NCBI GenBank assembly: GCA_015178975.1
Contig: WHVD01000060.1
Span: forward strand, 248,001 to 312,000
DNA: 64,000 nt
Direction of reading: 5' to 3'
DNA from: Hysterangium stoloniferum
Lineage: Eukaryota > Basidiomycota > Agaricomycetes > Hysterangiales > Hysterangiaceae
The position numbers and the translations under genes were made by a program. This document shows positions 43,601-53,767 of the stretch, piece after piece. A model generated the notes under the pieces. The model did not search any database. It had not been told where the DNA came from and was given only the letters and a program-made list of their open reading frames with translations. How positions within the stretch are numbered: the first letter of the stretch is position 1; each line of letters begins with the position of its first letter.

Positions 43601-45228
43601 CTGACTTACCAAATCCTGATATTCTTGGCATTGACCCATTAACGTGTAATGACGAACCACAGACATGGGCCGAAGCCCTCCAATCGGGGGATGCTTCACG
43701 ATGGAAGGCTGGCTTTCAGGAGGAACTTGATTCTCTTCGGCATATGGGGGTATACAAACTTATCCCTCGCTCTGAAGTTCCACAAGGGTCTAAAATCAGA
43801 AAGGGACCGCCTGTCTTTCGCATCAAACGAAATGAATCTGGCGAAGCGGTTCGTTGGAAGGTGCGATTGGTATTCAAAGGTTTTGAGCAACTCTATGGTA
43901 AAGATTATCACAAGACAACCTCACCTACTGCACGCATGGAATCCTGGCGTATTTTACTCCACATCACGGCTACTCTTGGTTGGGACGCTCAACAGATTGA
44001 TATCAAAACTGCTTTCCTTTATGGACTTCTTCCTGAGGATGAGGTACAATTTATGGAACAGCCTGAAGGCTTCGTCGAACCTGGAAAGGAGGATTATGTA
44101 TGGATGATATTACAGGGCCTATACAGTATGAAGCAGAGTGGTCGAATATGGAACAAAACCATGAATGAACAGATGTTAGCGTGGGGGTTTACCAGACTCA
44201 CTTCTGAGTCTTGCATTTATTATTGCCGCACGGCTACAGGTATTGTCATTGCAGCCGTGCATGTCGACGACTTCCTTTCCATTGCTAGTACACCTGCAGA
44301 AAATGAGGCCTTCAAACAGAAAATGCGTAATGTATGGAAGATTTCCGATCTTGGATCTGTCCGTTTTGTTGTTGGTATTGCTGTTGAATGGGACCGACCT
44401 AATTATTCTGTATCCCTATCCCAGACTGCACTAATCAACAAAATCATCCGCCAATTTGGGCAAAACGATGCATCCACTATCTCTACACCTATGGATCACG
44501 GCCTCAAACTTCGTCGCTTTGATCGCTCATCATTATCAAAATTCGAGCTTGACCCTTTACTTCAACTACCCTACCGATCCCTAGTTGGATGCTTACTTTA
44601 CCTCGCCATCTCCACACGCCCTGACATCTCTTATGCCATTCAACAATTATCCCAATTCCTTGATTGTTATTCAACCTCACACTGGAATGCAGCCATTCGG
44701 GTGGTCCGTTATTTAAAGGGTACTCGGAATTTTAAGCTGTATCTCGGTGGTTCAGGCAATTTTAACCTCACCGGATACACTGATTCCGACTGGGCAAATT
44801 GTCTTGACACCCGTCGCAGTGTGAGTGGCTATACATTTACCTTAGGCTCTGGTGTCATTTCTTGGGCTACAAAGAAACAAAAAACCGTCGCTGCTTCATC
44901 TTGTGAGGCTGAATACGTTGCTGCTTTTGAAGCCATCAAGGAAGGCACTTGGCTTCGTGCCCTACTTACCGGTATTTCTTTTCCTTGTCATGGCTCTACC
45001 ACTATCTTTTGTGACAACAATGCCGCTATCAATTTATCCGAAGATCCATTACTACACTCTCACGTCAAACACATTGACATCAAATATTATTTTCTTCGTG
45101 AACGCGTTCATGCGGGTGATTTCACACTCCAATACATTCGTACCACGGACAATCTATCTGACATTTTGACCAAAGCCCTTGAACCTTCTAAGTTCACACG
45201 TCTTCGTGGCTTCTTAGGACTCAGGTAA
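40696..45228 (+). pseudogene. Copia-2 Gag-Pol polyprotein with three nonsense codons
   Basis: One frame of 1511 codons from the ATG at 40696 to the stop ending at 45228. Domains in order: Gag; CCHC knuckle (CSNCKCPYHEVEFC); protease (MDSGASVHVSP, near 41930); GAG-pre-integrase (MWHRRLGHANYQ); integrase (WIDLSGP, YRTDNGE, RVERLHR); reverse transcriptase with AAVHVDDFLS (near 44255); RNase H (YTDSDWANC, SSCEAEYVAA); and LSDILTKAL. The frame is closed at 41089 (TGA), 42670 (TAA) and 43477 (TGA), and nowhere else. Each is one C-to-T change away from CGA, CAA and CGA, which fit the aligned positions. No frameshift was found. Read-through or recoding is less likely than point mutation. Confidence 0.93.
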
Positions 45229-45298
45229 TCGGATTTCCATGCGAGGAGGAGTTTTTTGTTGTTGTTTGGTGAGGAAGAGTCTTTACGGTGAGGAGGAG

Positions 45299-45682
45299 TG
45301 TTGGATAACACCGTAGAACCTCCCTTGCTATATTTGGACGAACAAGAGTACGCAGGGTCGAAGTAATAAGAGACCACGTGGACACATAAGGAACCAAGGT
45401 GTAGCCACATGTCTCGTTGCTCTCTTTATCTCATATTCCCCTTACTCAATATTTCCTTTGTTCCTATCACTAATTGATATATTCAGTATATATACTGTAG
45501 CCAGAACATATCCACACCTCAGTCCGTTATACCCATATACGAGACTGAGGTGAGCCACTTTACTTTTATTTATGCGTTTTGGTATACTTACATGTACTTT
45601 AGTTTATTATTAGGTATTTTATATACCAGTCCGTTATACCCATATACGAGACTGAGTTTATTATTAGTCTTACTTTCTAACA
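45299..45682 (+). repeat. Copia-2 3' LTR
   Basis: 384 bp, nearly identical to 40253-40636. Preceded by the purine run GAGGAGGAG. Followed by the target duplication GTTGC. Confidence 0.93.
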
Positions 45683-45687
45683 GTTGC

Positions 45688-46845
45688 TTGTTTCTTTGTT
45701 CGGAGGCGGTGATCGGTTTATATGCTGATAAGCCGCTGTCCCGGGCTCGCAAACCCTTCCACTCGCTCATGTATTCGTACATGACGTCGGTTAAGTTTTT
45801 TTCTTTTTCCTTTTCATCTAAGTTAACGGGCTCTCCCACTCTCCTTTCTTCAGGTCAGGAGTTCATTTCGGTTAGATGTGATGATCTCCATGGATATGTT
45901 ATAGCAAGATAAGTCTAAAATTCTTTGACTAGGTTGATGTTGAGAGTTTGAGCGTGGTGTGCCCATGAGTTATGAATATTGTGTCTCCTATCTAAATGAA
46001 TGCCCACCTGACTCGAACATCGATCGATCCCTACTGTAGTGTTTCGAGGTCATTTAGGGTGTCTGATCTCATATATGTAGGCTTTTCTAAAATAGCCAAA
46101 AATAATGAAAAACAACCAAAAAATATTATTATTATTTCCCGCGCAATTCTCAAGGTAAAGACTTCAATGCATCATGAGCAAGGTGATTATGAGCGAGTCA
46201 GACACGTAGCTAGTTTAATTTTTTTTAGCTCGCAACGTTTGGCTATAAATTTTTGGTAGAAGCCGTTATTTAATATAAAAAAGACTCGTCCACTCTTGTC
46301 TCTAGTTCAGTTGGTCTCGCGTCTACCATTTTGAACATTCTTCTGTCACGCGTCACGTGCTACCACAGACTCACGTAATGAATAAGCTTTGTAATAAAGC
46401 AATGTAAGCCATTGCACGTGATGGAGGGGTAATGTTATAAGTGATTTAGTCACTTAGTCCCTGAACCACAGAACTAATAATAAGTGCCCTTCAAAGCAAC
46501 TCGAAATATCGAAGGAAGGAAGGATATGGTATATGGATTTAATAACTTATTCCCATACTCAAACGACAACTCAACAAACAAACCGCAGAAAAGACAGGAA
46601 GAATTTTAAGGAAACAGAACACACAACACTATACGAGTAAGAGCAGTAGTTGCACGGGGTATCGTATCGTAGTTATCCAAACATATCACGGGGAGAGAAA
46701 CGGGAATCCGAGTGGGAAGAAAGGAAGTAAAAGAGACATCCGACCACCGATACATAATATATAGAGCAGGAAACACGATCGAGGGTGCCATAATGTCAAT
46801 CTTTAACTGCGCCAGGCCCTGCCTTCCCAAAGTATACCCGGACAT
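45688..46845. other. Intergenic DNA between Copia-2 and the GPI protein gene
   Basis: On the minus strand, a short frame (about 45839-45690) reads EKNLTDVMYEYMSEWKGLRA. Across the insertion it could continue into the frame left of Copia-2 (stop near 40150). It has no recognisable domain and a doubtful start. The rest shows nothing supported; 46085-46140 is AT-rich. Confidence 0.4.
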
Positions 46846-48028
46846 CTAGAGCGCCATGAAACCACCCGCGAGGGCGGCAAGCGCTACGAGGCCATTGGCC
46901 ACTGAGAATGTGATAGCTCCGCTCTTGGCGTTGGCGCTGCCCATGGAGTTAGGATCCGAGCCTGCAAAATGAAACGCAACAATCAGACCAAACTGAGTAT
47001 AGGAGAGCTTGAGACTAATAGTGGGCCTTGTGCAAAGTCGCATAACAATCGCTTCGCCGTGACATTTTGCACAAGGTCACCAAGTATCAAAAGTACGCAC
47101 CAGCGTTCGAAAGAGCACCCGAAAGGAAGGCCGCGCCACACGTATTCGAGACGGCGCTGTAAAGGGTATTTTGAGCGCCAAGCAAAGGAGAGCTGCGAGG
47201 GATGGTTAGGGTTCAGAAACGAGGCTACATCTCGGCCTTAGCTTTACAACGCACCTCGCAAGACCGCCAGAATAGGCAGTGGTACTCTCGTACGAGAAAT
47301 AACTGGTCAGGATGTTCTTCGTGCACTCAGTGCAAAGCTCAGCACTCGTCATGTTGGAGTTGGCGCCCAAGAAGAGGATGCTAGCTGCGGTGAACACATC
47401 GGCGTCTGGCGTCCCGTCCGTCGCGCTCAATGGCTTCTGAGCAGCGTTGTTAAGGCCGCTTGCAGCCTTCACTGTAGCATCGTTGGCCAGCTTATTCAAG
47501 CAAAAATCTCCGGCTGCGGTCGTCGCACATACAGCATGTGAGAAGGGCACAGAAACGTACATCGCATCGTAGATGATCTTGACGTCCTCATTCGGGGTAG
47601 TCACGAGCTCCGCTGAGCAGTTTGACGCGAAATAAGTGAGCCAGGTGCGCATGGTGGTTGCTGAGCAGCCTTGGGAATTGACGGCGTCGCACAACTTTGT
47701 GAGGGATGGTGGTTGCGCCGCTGCAGCAGCGAGGGCGGGTGCGAGGCAAGATTGGATTGTGGGAGAGGCGTTAAAATCCTTGAGGAAGCTCTGGCAACCC
47801 TGGGATGCAGAAGAGGGGATAGCAACGGCCTGAAAAGAATGGTTTAAGCTGTGACACTTGCCATGAGGTGAGTTTACTTACCGGGGAGGTGTAAGCTGGT
47901 GATGTCGTTGAATTGCCTGGAGTAGTCGAGTTGTATCCACTTGAAGAATTAGATGGGGTTGTAGACCAATCGTCGGCGGCCGTAACGACGGCTGCGACTG
48001 CAAGGATTGTGAGAGTAAATTTCATCAT
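46846..48028 (-). CDS. Secreted, probably GPI-anchored cell-surface protein
   Basis: Model 48028-47882, 47829-47255, 47192-47101, 46961-46846 (introns 52, 62 and 139 bp), 309 residues. An N-terminal signal peptide (MKFTLTILAVAAVVTA) is followed by a Ser/Thr/Asn-rich spacer with N-glycosylation sites. Then comes a Cys-rich region with regularly placed Cys (GCQSFLKDF, SCLAPAL, LCDAVNSQGCSATTMRTW, SNCSAEL, VCATTAAGDFC, LCTECTKNIL, SNTCGAAFLSG). The C terminus has small residues (ANAKSGA) and then a hydrophobic tail (VANGLVALAALAGGFMAL) ending at the stop, the pattern of a GPI attachment signal. It resembles an uncharacterised fungal wall or surface family (possibly DUF7729); a catalytic role is not suggested. 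Two adjacent ATGs (48028, 48025) can serve as start. Confidence 0.87.
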
Positions 48029-48534
48029 AGTTGTAGTGAATGTGCGTGTTTAAAGAATGTGATATGAGTAACAGGGATCTCTGTTAGTTTAGTAAAGGGA
48101 GATCTGTAGTATCAGTATCGGTAGTGTGGGGAAGGAGAGGGAAGGGTAGGTAAGAATGGGTCCTTATGGGTCCTCTAAGGAAAAATAGGCGCCATTCCTG
48201 ATCTAGATGTCAAAGCTAATTCTTAGCGAGGACATGTGTAAAAGCCGTGTCTCCCGCTTAAGTTTATTTGGTGAGACTAACAATAAATTTTCTGTTCAAG
48301 GAGTCAGACACAATATTTACCAAGCAGAACAAGCAACTTGGCCTGGATAGGAGGTCGGAGCCGTTTATCAATTATTGTAGATGAGGACGGTCCCACTAGA
48401 ATAAATCGTAATAAAGTGAAATCACCTCACATGATGTCGTGTTCACACAACAAAGTCTTTGACATTTTTAATCTACACTTCGCTAATATGCGGAAATTGG
48501 AAAGAAAGGGAAAAAAAAGAGCTAGATACGATGT
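48029..48534. other. Intergenic DNA, nothing identified
   Basis: Promoter side of the GPI protein gene. No repeats or ORFs with support. MBOAT copy E homology starts at about 48535. Confidence 0.5.
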
Positions 48535-49500
48535 AAACGCCAATGACAAGTCACAAATCGTCTTGGTAAACCAAACCGCATAACAATCCATTCTCCCAGG
48601 TATCTGTCCGAAATGTATAACATACGTCGAATAAGCTGGTGCCATCTTGTACTCCATAATTCGTGTAAGGAATGTGTCGTAAAAAAGCGGATATGGGTGG
48701 AAGACAGGAGGCCATATGTCTGTGGATTGCGATAAAATGCCAACCCAGATTAGCGTGGAAGTATGGTATGCATTCGCAGTCAGATAACGCGTTGGCCACC
48801 GGAGTGATGCTATGAAGATAGATTCCCCGCCGAGGACGCTGACATCTGGAGTTAGCTTGAATGTAGTGTCGATGGGATCGGCCTGTAGGAAGTTCTTTAC
48901 GAGCTTCGTAAATGTGGCTAGGAGAAAGGGCTTTTCCCGAGAGGATGGAATTCGACCGGATATTGGATGTTCTCGCCGTATGTAAGCCCAACACCTCGCA
49001 CAGTGCAAACTATGTTATTGCAGATCCGGGAAGGATAAATCTACATAGAAGGCCCGCTTAATATACAAGTGACTTCAACGCCTCTTCATTGGTTGGGTTG
49101 GATCTCTCAACCTTGTGGAATTCACAGAAATGGTGTGCACGATCGCTATAAAAGACAAGATCAACTGCTTTGAACGGACCAAGCACGATAATGAAAAGTG
49201 CTAGATTAGCCCAACAGGTACCGGGAATGGTCACTCACCTTTTGCAACGTTGAAAATGGCAAATTGTGGGCCAACCCAGACATAAATAAAAGGTTGGACC
49301 AAAGGGGCATGAATACGATAATAGGGAATCTAAGAACCAGCAGGAGACGAGTATTAAGTCGTTGAATAAGTACGCCATGTATAGAAGGGGGGGGGGGAAG
49401 AGATAAAGCCACGTGGCACTGTCGATGTTCACTTGGTCGGCTGGTTCTGGAACCATGGAGCGAAAAGCGGAATGTAAACAGAACATCATGCTAGGAATTT
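48535..49500 (-). pseudogene. MBOAT copy E: truncated wax-synthase-like pseudogene
   Basis: Covers the 5' half and middle of the gene (KPFLLATFTKLVKNFLQAD, SIFIASLRWPTRYLTA, VGILSQSTDIWPP, then after a shift RIMEYKMAPAY). Homology ends near the position of ASGLLHEL, so the part with the catalytic His and the last membrane segments is missing. There are several frameshifts, and a G run of ten lies near 49387. The 5' exon is recognisable up to about 49485. Confidence 0.88.
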
Positions 49501-50065
49501 GACAAAAATCACAGCCACTCGTGTCAAATAGGTCATGGACCTCTAATAGACCATAAATAGACTTTTTTGAAAAAAAAAAAAAAAGTTACTCTCATGATGA
49601 TGATGATAATCGACAACTTCATGAACTTATAGCAGAAACGGCAATTACAGGTTGCAGGTCTAATCTACTACTACTAATCTTCAGTCAACTAATATCAATA
49701 AAAAGCATTTTCAACCTGGAAGCTCCTAGCGATGATGGTTTCTTCCAACTTGCGAGCCTCTCTCCAGAGGCCTGTTGGACATCATAGAGTGCCTCGGCAC
49801 TTAAAAAAGTCATGTTATTGATAAAGGTGGGTAAGAAATAAAACCGATGTCCAAGGGCAGGGGATGATCGAAGGGCCATGGGAAATTCTGATTTATGCTC
49901 TTTATATCCAGCCGCAAGACTTGGCTATGTAAAGCAAGGCAGGCATCGCGATCCTGCGTATGGGACTAAATCTTGGTGGCATGGGACTCGCACCCGCAAC
50001 TCCGCAGACAAAGTACGGATCAGAAACTGTGTAGAGTATTAGAAAATGGAAACAAGTGAGGACCC

Positions 50066-51291
50066 TTAGGAGAAGGACTGACACAACTTCGCCCCAAGAA
50101 CATGGACTGTACAGAAGACCCAGAGGGAACCCCATAAACCACCGACATGCTTCTTTATTAATCTGCCCCATTGGTATTCAATTTCCATAAAGAAACCGTG
50201 GGCAATGAAAAAAATGAGTATTTCGGTGTTCAATTCATGCCCCGTTGCATATAAAGTCAGTTGATGGAAAAATCCTGAGACGATGTATATGCCAAGGACA
50301 GTCATGAAACGTTTTGGTAAACCAAACCGCATTGCAATCCATTCTACAGGATATCCACCCCAAACATGTAACAGACGTCGAATAAGCTGGTGCCATTTTG
50401 TACTCCAAAAGTCGTGCAAGGAATGGCTTGTGAAAAACGGATATGGATGGAAGAGAGGAGGCCAAACTTGCGTGGGTTGCGATAAAATGCCAACCCCGAT
50501 TAGCGTGAACGTATAGTATACCACTTTCATTGAGATCTTAACGAGATTCATGGAAAGTAAGTGGTATATAATCGCAGTCATATAACGCGTTGGCCAGGGG
50601 AGCGATGGTATGAAGATAGATCTTCCGCGGATGACATTCGGATTTAGCATGAATATAGTATCGGTGAGATCAGCTAGTAAGAGGTTCTTTATGATCTCCA
50701 TAAATGTGGCTAGGAGAAAAGCTTTTTTCTCGAGAGGGCGGAATTCAACGGGATACCGGTTACTCTCACCGTATTTAAGTCCGACACCTCGTGAAGTGCA
50801 GATTATGTAGAGAGTGCGTTTGATGGAATCTACAACATGGCCTGCAGGTGACTTCAAAGCCTCTTTGTTGGTTGGATTGGATCTCTCGACCCTGGGGGAT
50901 TCACAGAAACGGTGCGCACGGTCACCATAAAAGGCAAGATCGACTGCTTTAAATAAGCAAAACACGAAAATGAGGTAGGCTAGGCCGATTCAATGAGCAA
51001 AATATTACGGAGGGTTCGCAGTGATGCTCACTCACCTTTTCCAATGTTTTTATCGGCAAATTGTGGGCCAACCCAGACATAATAAAATATTGAACGAAGG
51101 GATGTAAATAGCACAATCGGGAATATAAGAATCCGCAGGAGACGAGTATTAGGCCGTTGAACTAAGTATGCCATGCATAGGAGAGGGGGAATGGGTTGCA
51201 GGAGATAAGGCCATGTGGTACTATCGATGTTCACTCGGTCGGCTGGTTCTGGAATCATGGAACGAAAAGCGGAATACACACGGAACATCAT
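50066..51291 (-). CDS. MBOAT copy F: open, diverged wax-synthase-like acyltransferase
   Basis: Model 51291-51036 and 50946-50066, one 90-bp intron (GTGAGT...TTAAAG), 378 residues, no internal stop. Retains FWSTKWHQLIRR and the conserved His (SGFFHQLTLY, about residue 313). It differs from copies B and C in many residues, has two fewer residues near NPNVIRGRS, and ends about 20 residues earlier (KLCQSFS). The catalytic context changes from HELPLY to HQLTLY. The open frame at this divergence suggests selection, but the shortened C terminus leaves activity uncertain. Pairs MMF as start from two adjacent ATGs. Confidence 0.85.
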
Positions 51292-51945
51292 GCTAGGAAT
51301 TTAGCAAAAACACCACAGCGACTCGTGTCAACCTTTGGGAAATGCTCATGAGAAAAGTAAACGCACCCTTCAAGTAGAGCCCTTATAGTAATCAACCAAC
51401 TCGGGGTGACGAGTTAACGCCATATCCCAATATGTTATACGAGCAAGCTAAGCGTCGAATGCAGATCAATCTGAAGTACGCTACCATACAGAGACTCTTG
51501 GACACTTCTTTTGGTAATTGCGCCGTCGGATCAATACTTCTTGAACAGGATTGTTGATTCGGTCCAGGGAGCCTTCTGTAACGGTAGCGGACTTGAGTTA
51601 GGACGGACTTGGCATCCCTTTTTGCAAGAGCACTCTGAGGGATTACGCTACTTCTTCATAGCGGAACCCTTACATCTTCCCGCAGCTTGCGTACCGAGAA
51701 TAACTCGTTCAAATTTCGGGAGAATATTCCGGTCGGGGTGGAAGAAAATCGAGCACATCTCATGAGAATCTCTTCAGTAAAATGATTAAGGATCCCGCCG
51801 GAGGTTTCCCCCAATCTGCGAGCCTCCTGAAGTGATACGCAGCGGGAGCTATGTGTGAGGGAAAGAGGGAAGCACGTGTTTTCCGCGTTGGTATCCGTTG
51901 TCACCTATTACCCCTTATCTTTGACTCTTTTAAGTTAATGTCTTA
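51292..51945. other. Upstream region of MBOAT copy F, no further gene
   Basis: Contains the copy F promoter (about 51292-51400 aligns with the other copies) and unrelated unique sequence. Short ORFs at 51511-51904 show no domain. Confidence 0.5.
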
Positions 51946-51949
51946 GTGT

Positions 51950-52325
51950 ACTTTGGGTAGTTCGGCAGGTTAGTGCCCAGCCCAGGATTTTCCAAGCCCG
52001 AGCCCGGCGGGCTTGGTCGTCCCAATATAGTACCATTGCTTGCGCTTATCAGTTCTCTGCATCGGACAAAACTGGGATTTCCACCCCAAAATGCCATTTA
52101 GAGAGTTCAAAAAATGTACAATGTATTCAAATACATCTGTTCGAAGTTTTTTTAATATAATTTTTGTTTTTATATAACTAATAATTACTAGTAAACTGGC
52201 TTGCCAGGTCGGGCCGGGCCAAGCCGCTTTCGATGACGGCCCGGCTTCCTCTGGGTCAAGCCTGGGCGTGGTGAAGCCGGGCCAAAGCCTGGGCTTTCAA
52301 GCCGAGCTCGGCCCGACAGATCACT
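51950..52325. repeat. GC-rich GCCCGGC-type repeats flanking an AT-rich core
   Basis: GCCCGAGCCCGGCGGGCTTGG at about 51999 and a longer block (52200-52320) with GGGCCGGGCC, GCCCGGCTT, GCCGGGCC and CTCGGCCCGAC surround an AT-rich centre (52090-52190). Subterminal clusters of this kind occur in hAT-like non-autonomous elements. No ORF. No certain ends or 8-bp target duplication. Confidence 0.4.
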
Positions 52326-52439
52326 TACCCAGCCATACCATGTGCCCATATGAAGTAAGGCAGGGTTTGCGATCCTGCGGAGGGTGGTGGCTGGTGGAAT
52401 GCACCCCTTGCGCGAGATGCGGGTCAGAATCTACGTTGA

Positions 52440-53479
52440 GATCAGAAAAGAAGATAGTGATAAGCGCTCACACATTTTTTGCCTAAAGATAAGGAGTGTA
52501 CAGGTGAACCAAAAGGAACCCCATAGCCCACCGGCACGCCTCTTTGTTAGTCTCCTTCATTGATATTTGAGTTCAAAGATACCATGAGCGGTGAAAAATA
52601 TCATCATTCCGCCATCTAACTTGTGGCCCGTCAAATATAAAGGGAGCTCATGGAAAACTCCTGAGACAATATCCCACGGAGAGTCACCAAACGTCTTGGT
52701 AAAAAATTGCAATCCATTCTCCCGGATATCCACCCGAAATGTATACCATATGGCGGATAAGCTGATGCAATCTTGTGCTCCAGAATTCGTGTAAGGAATG
52801 GCTCGTATAAAGCGCATGTGGGTGGAAGAGAGGAGGCCAGGTTTGTGTGGGTTGCGAGAAAATGCCAACCCCGATCAGCGTGAGAGCATAGTATGCCACT
52901 CTGATCAAAATCCCAATGAGATGTATGGTAAGCAGGTGGTAAATAGTCGCAGTGATATAACGCTTTGGCCAGGGGAGCGATGCTATGGAGGTAGATCCTC
53001 TGCCGAGAACGTTGACACCTGGAGTTAGTTTGAATATAGTGTCAATGAGATCGGCTTGTAAGAAGTTCTTAATAAGCTCCGTAAATGTGGCTAAGAGAAA
53101 AGCCTTTTTCTCGAGAGGGCGGAATTCGACGGGATACCGGATGTCCTCATTGTACTTAACTCCAACGCCTCGTGGAGCACAGATTATGTAGAAGGCCCGT
53201 TCAATAGAATGTATAACATGGCCTGCAGGCGACTTCAGCTCCTGGTTGGTTAGGTTGTATCTCTCCACCTTAGGGAATTCCCAGAAATTGTATGCATGAT
53301 CACCATAAAAACCAAAATCCGCTGCTTTTGGATGGGCAAAGCGTTATAATTACAGATGCTAGATTGGGCCAATAAGGAAATGATTACGTAGGTTGCGGGA
53401 ATGATCATTCATCTTTGAAAATGGTAGATTGTGGGCCAACCCAGACATAATAAAATGCTGAACAAAGAGATGTGAACAG
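52440..53479 (-). pseudogene. MBOAT copy G, 3' part, interrupted by Copia-3
   Basis: A long open stretch (52684-53268) reads VGHVIHSIERAFYIICAP-like sequence through FWSTRLHQLIRHMVYISG and GGYPGEWIA. It shifts frame at about 52700, where several codons equivalent to MRFGLPRR are lost, and continues as SGVFHELPLYLTGHKL. The intron and first exon continue up to 53479. There Copia-3 is inserted. The remaining 5' end is at 60774-61010. Confidence 0.9.
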
Positions 53480-53607
53480 TGTTAGATTGGGTAATGCTAG
53501 CAGTGTTTCCCAGGGTCAGGTGGTGTAATGGTTAACACCACTGCTATATATGCAGAAGCCCTGGGTTCAATCCCCAGTCTGGCTATTCATTTTCTACACC
53601 CATAACA
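53480..53607 (+). repeat. Copia-3 5' LTR (128 bp)
   Basis: TGTTAGATTGGG...CCCATAACA, with perfect TGTTA/TAACA ends. It contains the tRNA-like region 53514-53584. Very short for a copia LTR. Confidence 0.92.
53514..53584 (+). ncRNA. tRNA-like sequence in the Copia-3 5' LTR
   Basis: Same 71-nt fold as at 25739-25809: GGTCAGG acceptor strand, GTGT/ACAC D stem, T arm CTGGG-TTCAATC-CCCAG. The A box TGGTGTAATGG and B box GGTTCAATCCC are intact. Copies also lie in the LTRs at 60360-60487 and 60643-60773; the last has a small internal duplication (GCAGAAGCCTAT). The anticodon-loop sequence TATATAT could double as a TATA element. Confidence 0.72.
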
Positions 53608-53608
53608 A

Positions 53609-53620
53609 GGTTATGGGCTC
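53609..53620 (+). other. Copia-3 primer-binding site
   Basis: GGTTATGGGCTC one base after the LTR, complementary to the anticodon arm of initiator tRNA-Met. A second match (GGTTATGGGCCC) follows the LTR at 60360-60487. Confidence 0.83.
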
Positions 53621-53767
53621 TGGCTTCTGATTGTAATACACATCACTATAAGCACTTGAATTTGGAGGCACAACAAACCAACTTTTGTGATTGGTTGAGC
53701 CTGTCACTTTTGCTTGCATAAGCAAGAAAACTCAATTTTCAGGAATTTTCCCTACACTGTGTCAAGC

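Larger units (their letters stand above)
40253..45682 (+). mobile_element. Copia-2: complete Ty1/copia LTR retrotransposon
   Basis: 5430 bp with 384-bp LTRs at 40253-40636 and 45299-45682, TGTTGGATAACA at the start and TTTCTAACA at the end. The target duplication is GTTGC at 40248-40252 and 45683-45687. The LTRs differ at only a handful of positions, so the insertion is young but older than Copia-1. The primer site starts at 40637 and a purine run (GAGGAGGAG) ends at 45298. One long polyprotein frame is interrupted by three stop codons. Confidence 0.96.

Noticed and set aside
40696..45228. Stop-codon recoding or programmed read-through in Copia-2
   Set aside because: Three stops occur at unrelated places (gag, integrase, before RT), including one TAA, and all fit C-to-T changes. 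No slippery or read-through context was seen.
46290..46350. tRNA gene suggested by TAGTTCAGTTGGTCTCGCGTC
   Set aside because: Only the A-box side resembles a tRNA; no T arm or acceptor stem could be found downstream.
46846..48028. Assigning an enzyme function to the Cys-rich secreted protein
   Set aside because: No catalytic motif is visible; signal peptide, Cys pattern and GPI tail support only a surface protein.
53514..53584. Genuine tRNA gene (Gln or Ile)
   Set aside because: A replaces the invariant U33, there is no plausible anticodon context, and all copies lie inside LTRs with TGTTA/TAACA ends and target duplications. Listed as tRNA-like instead.
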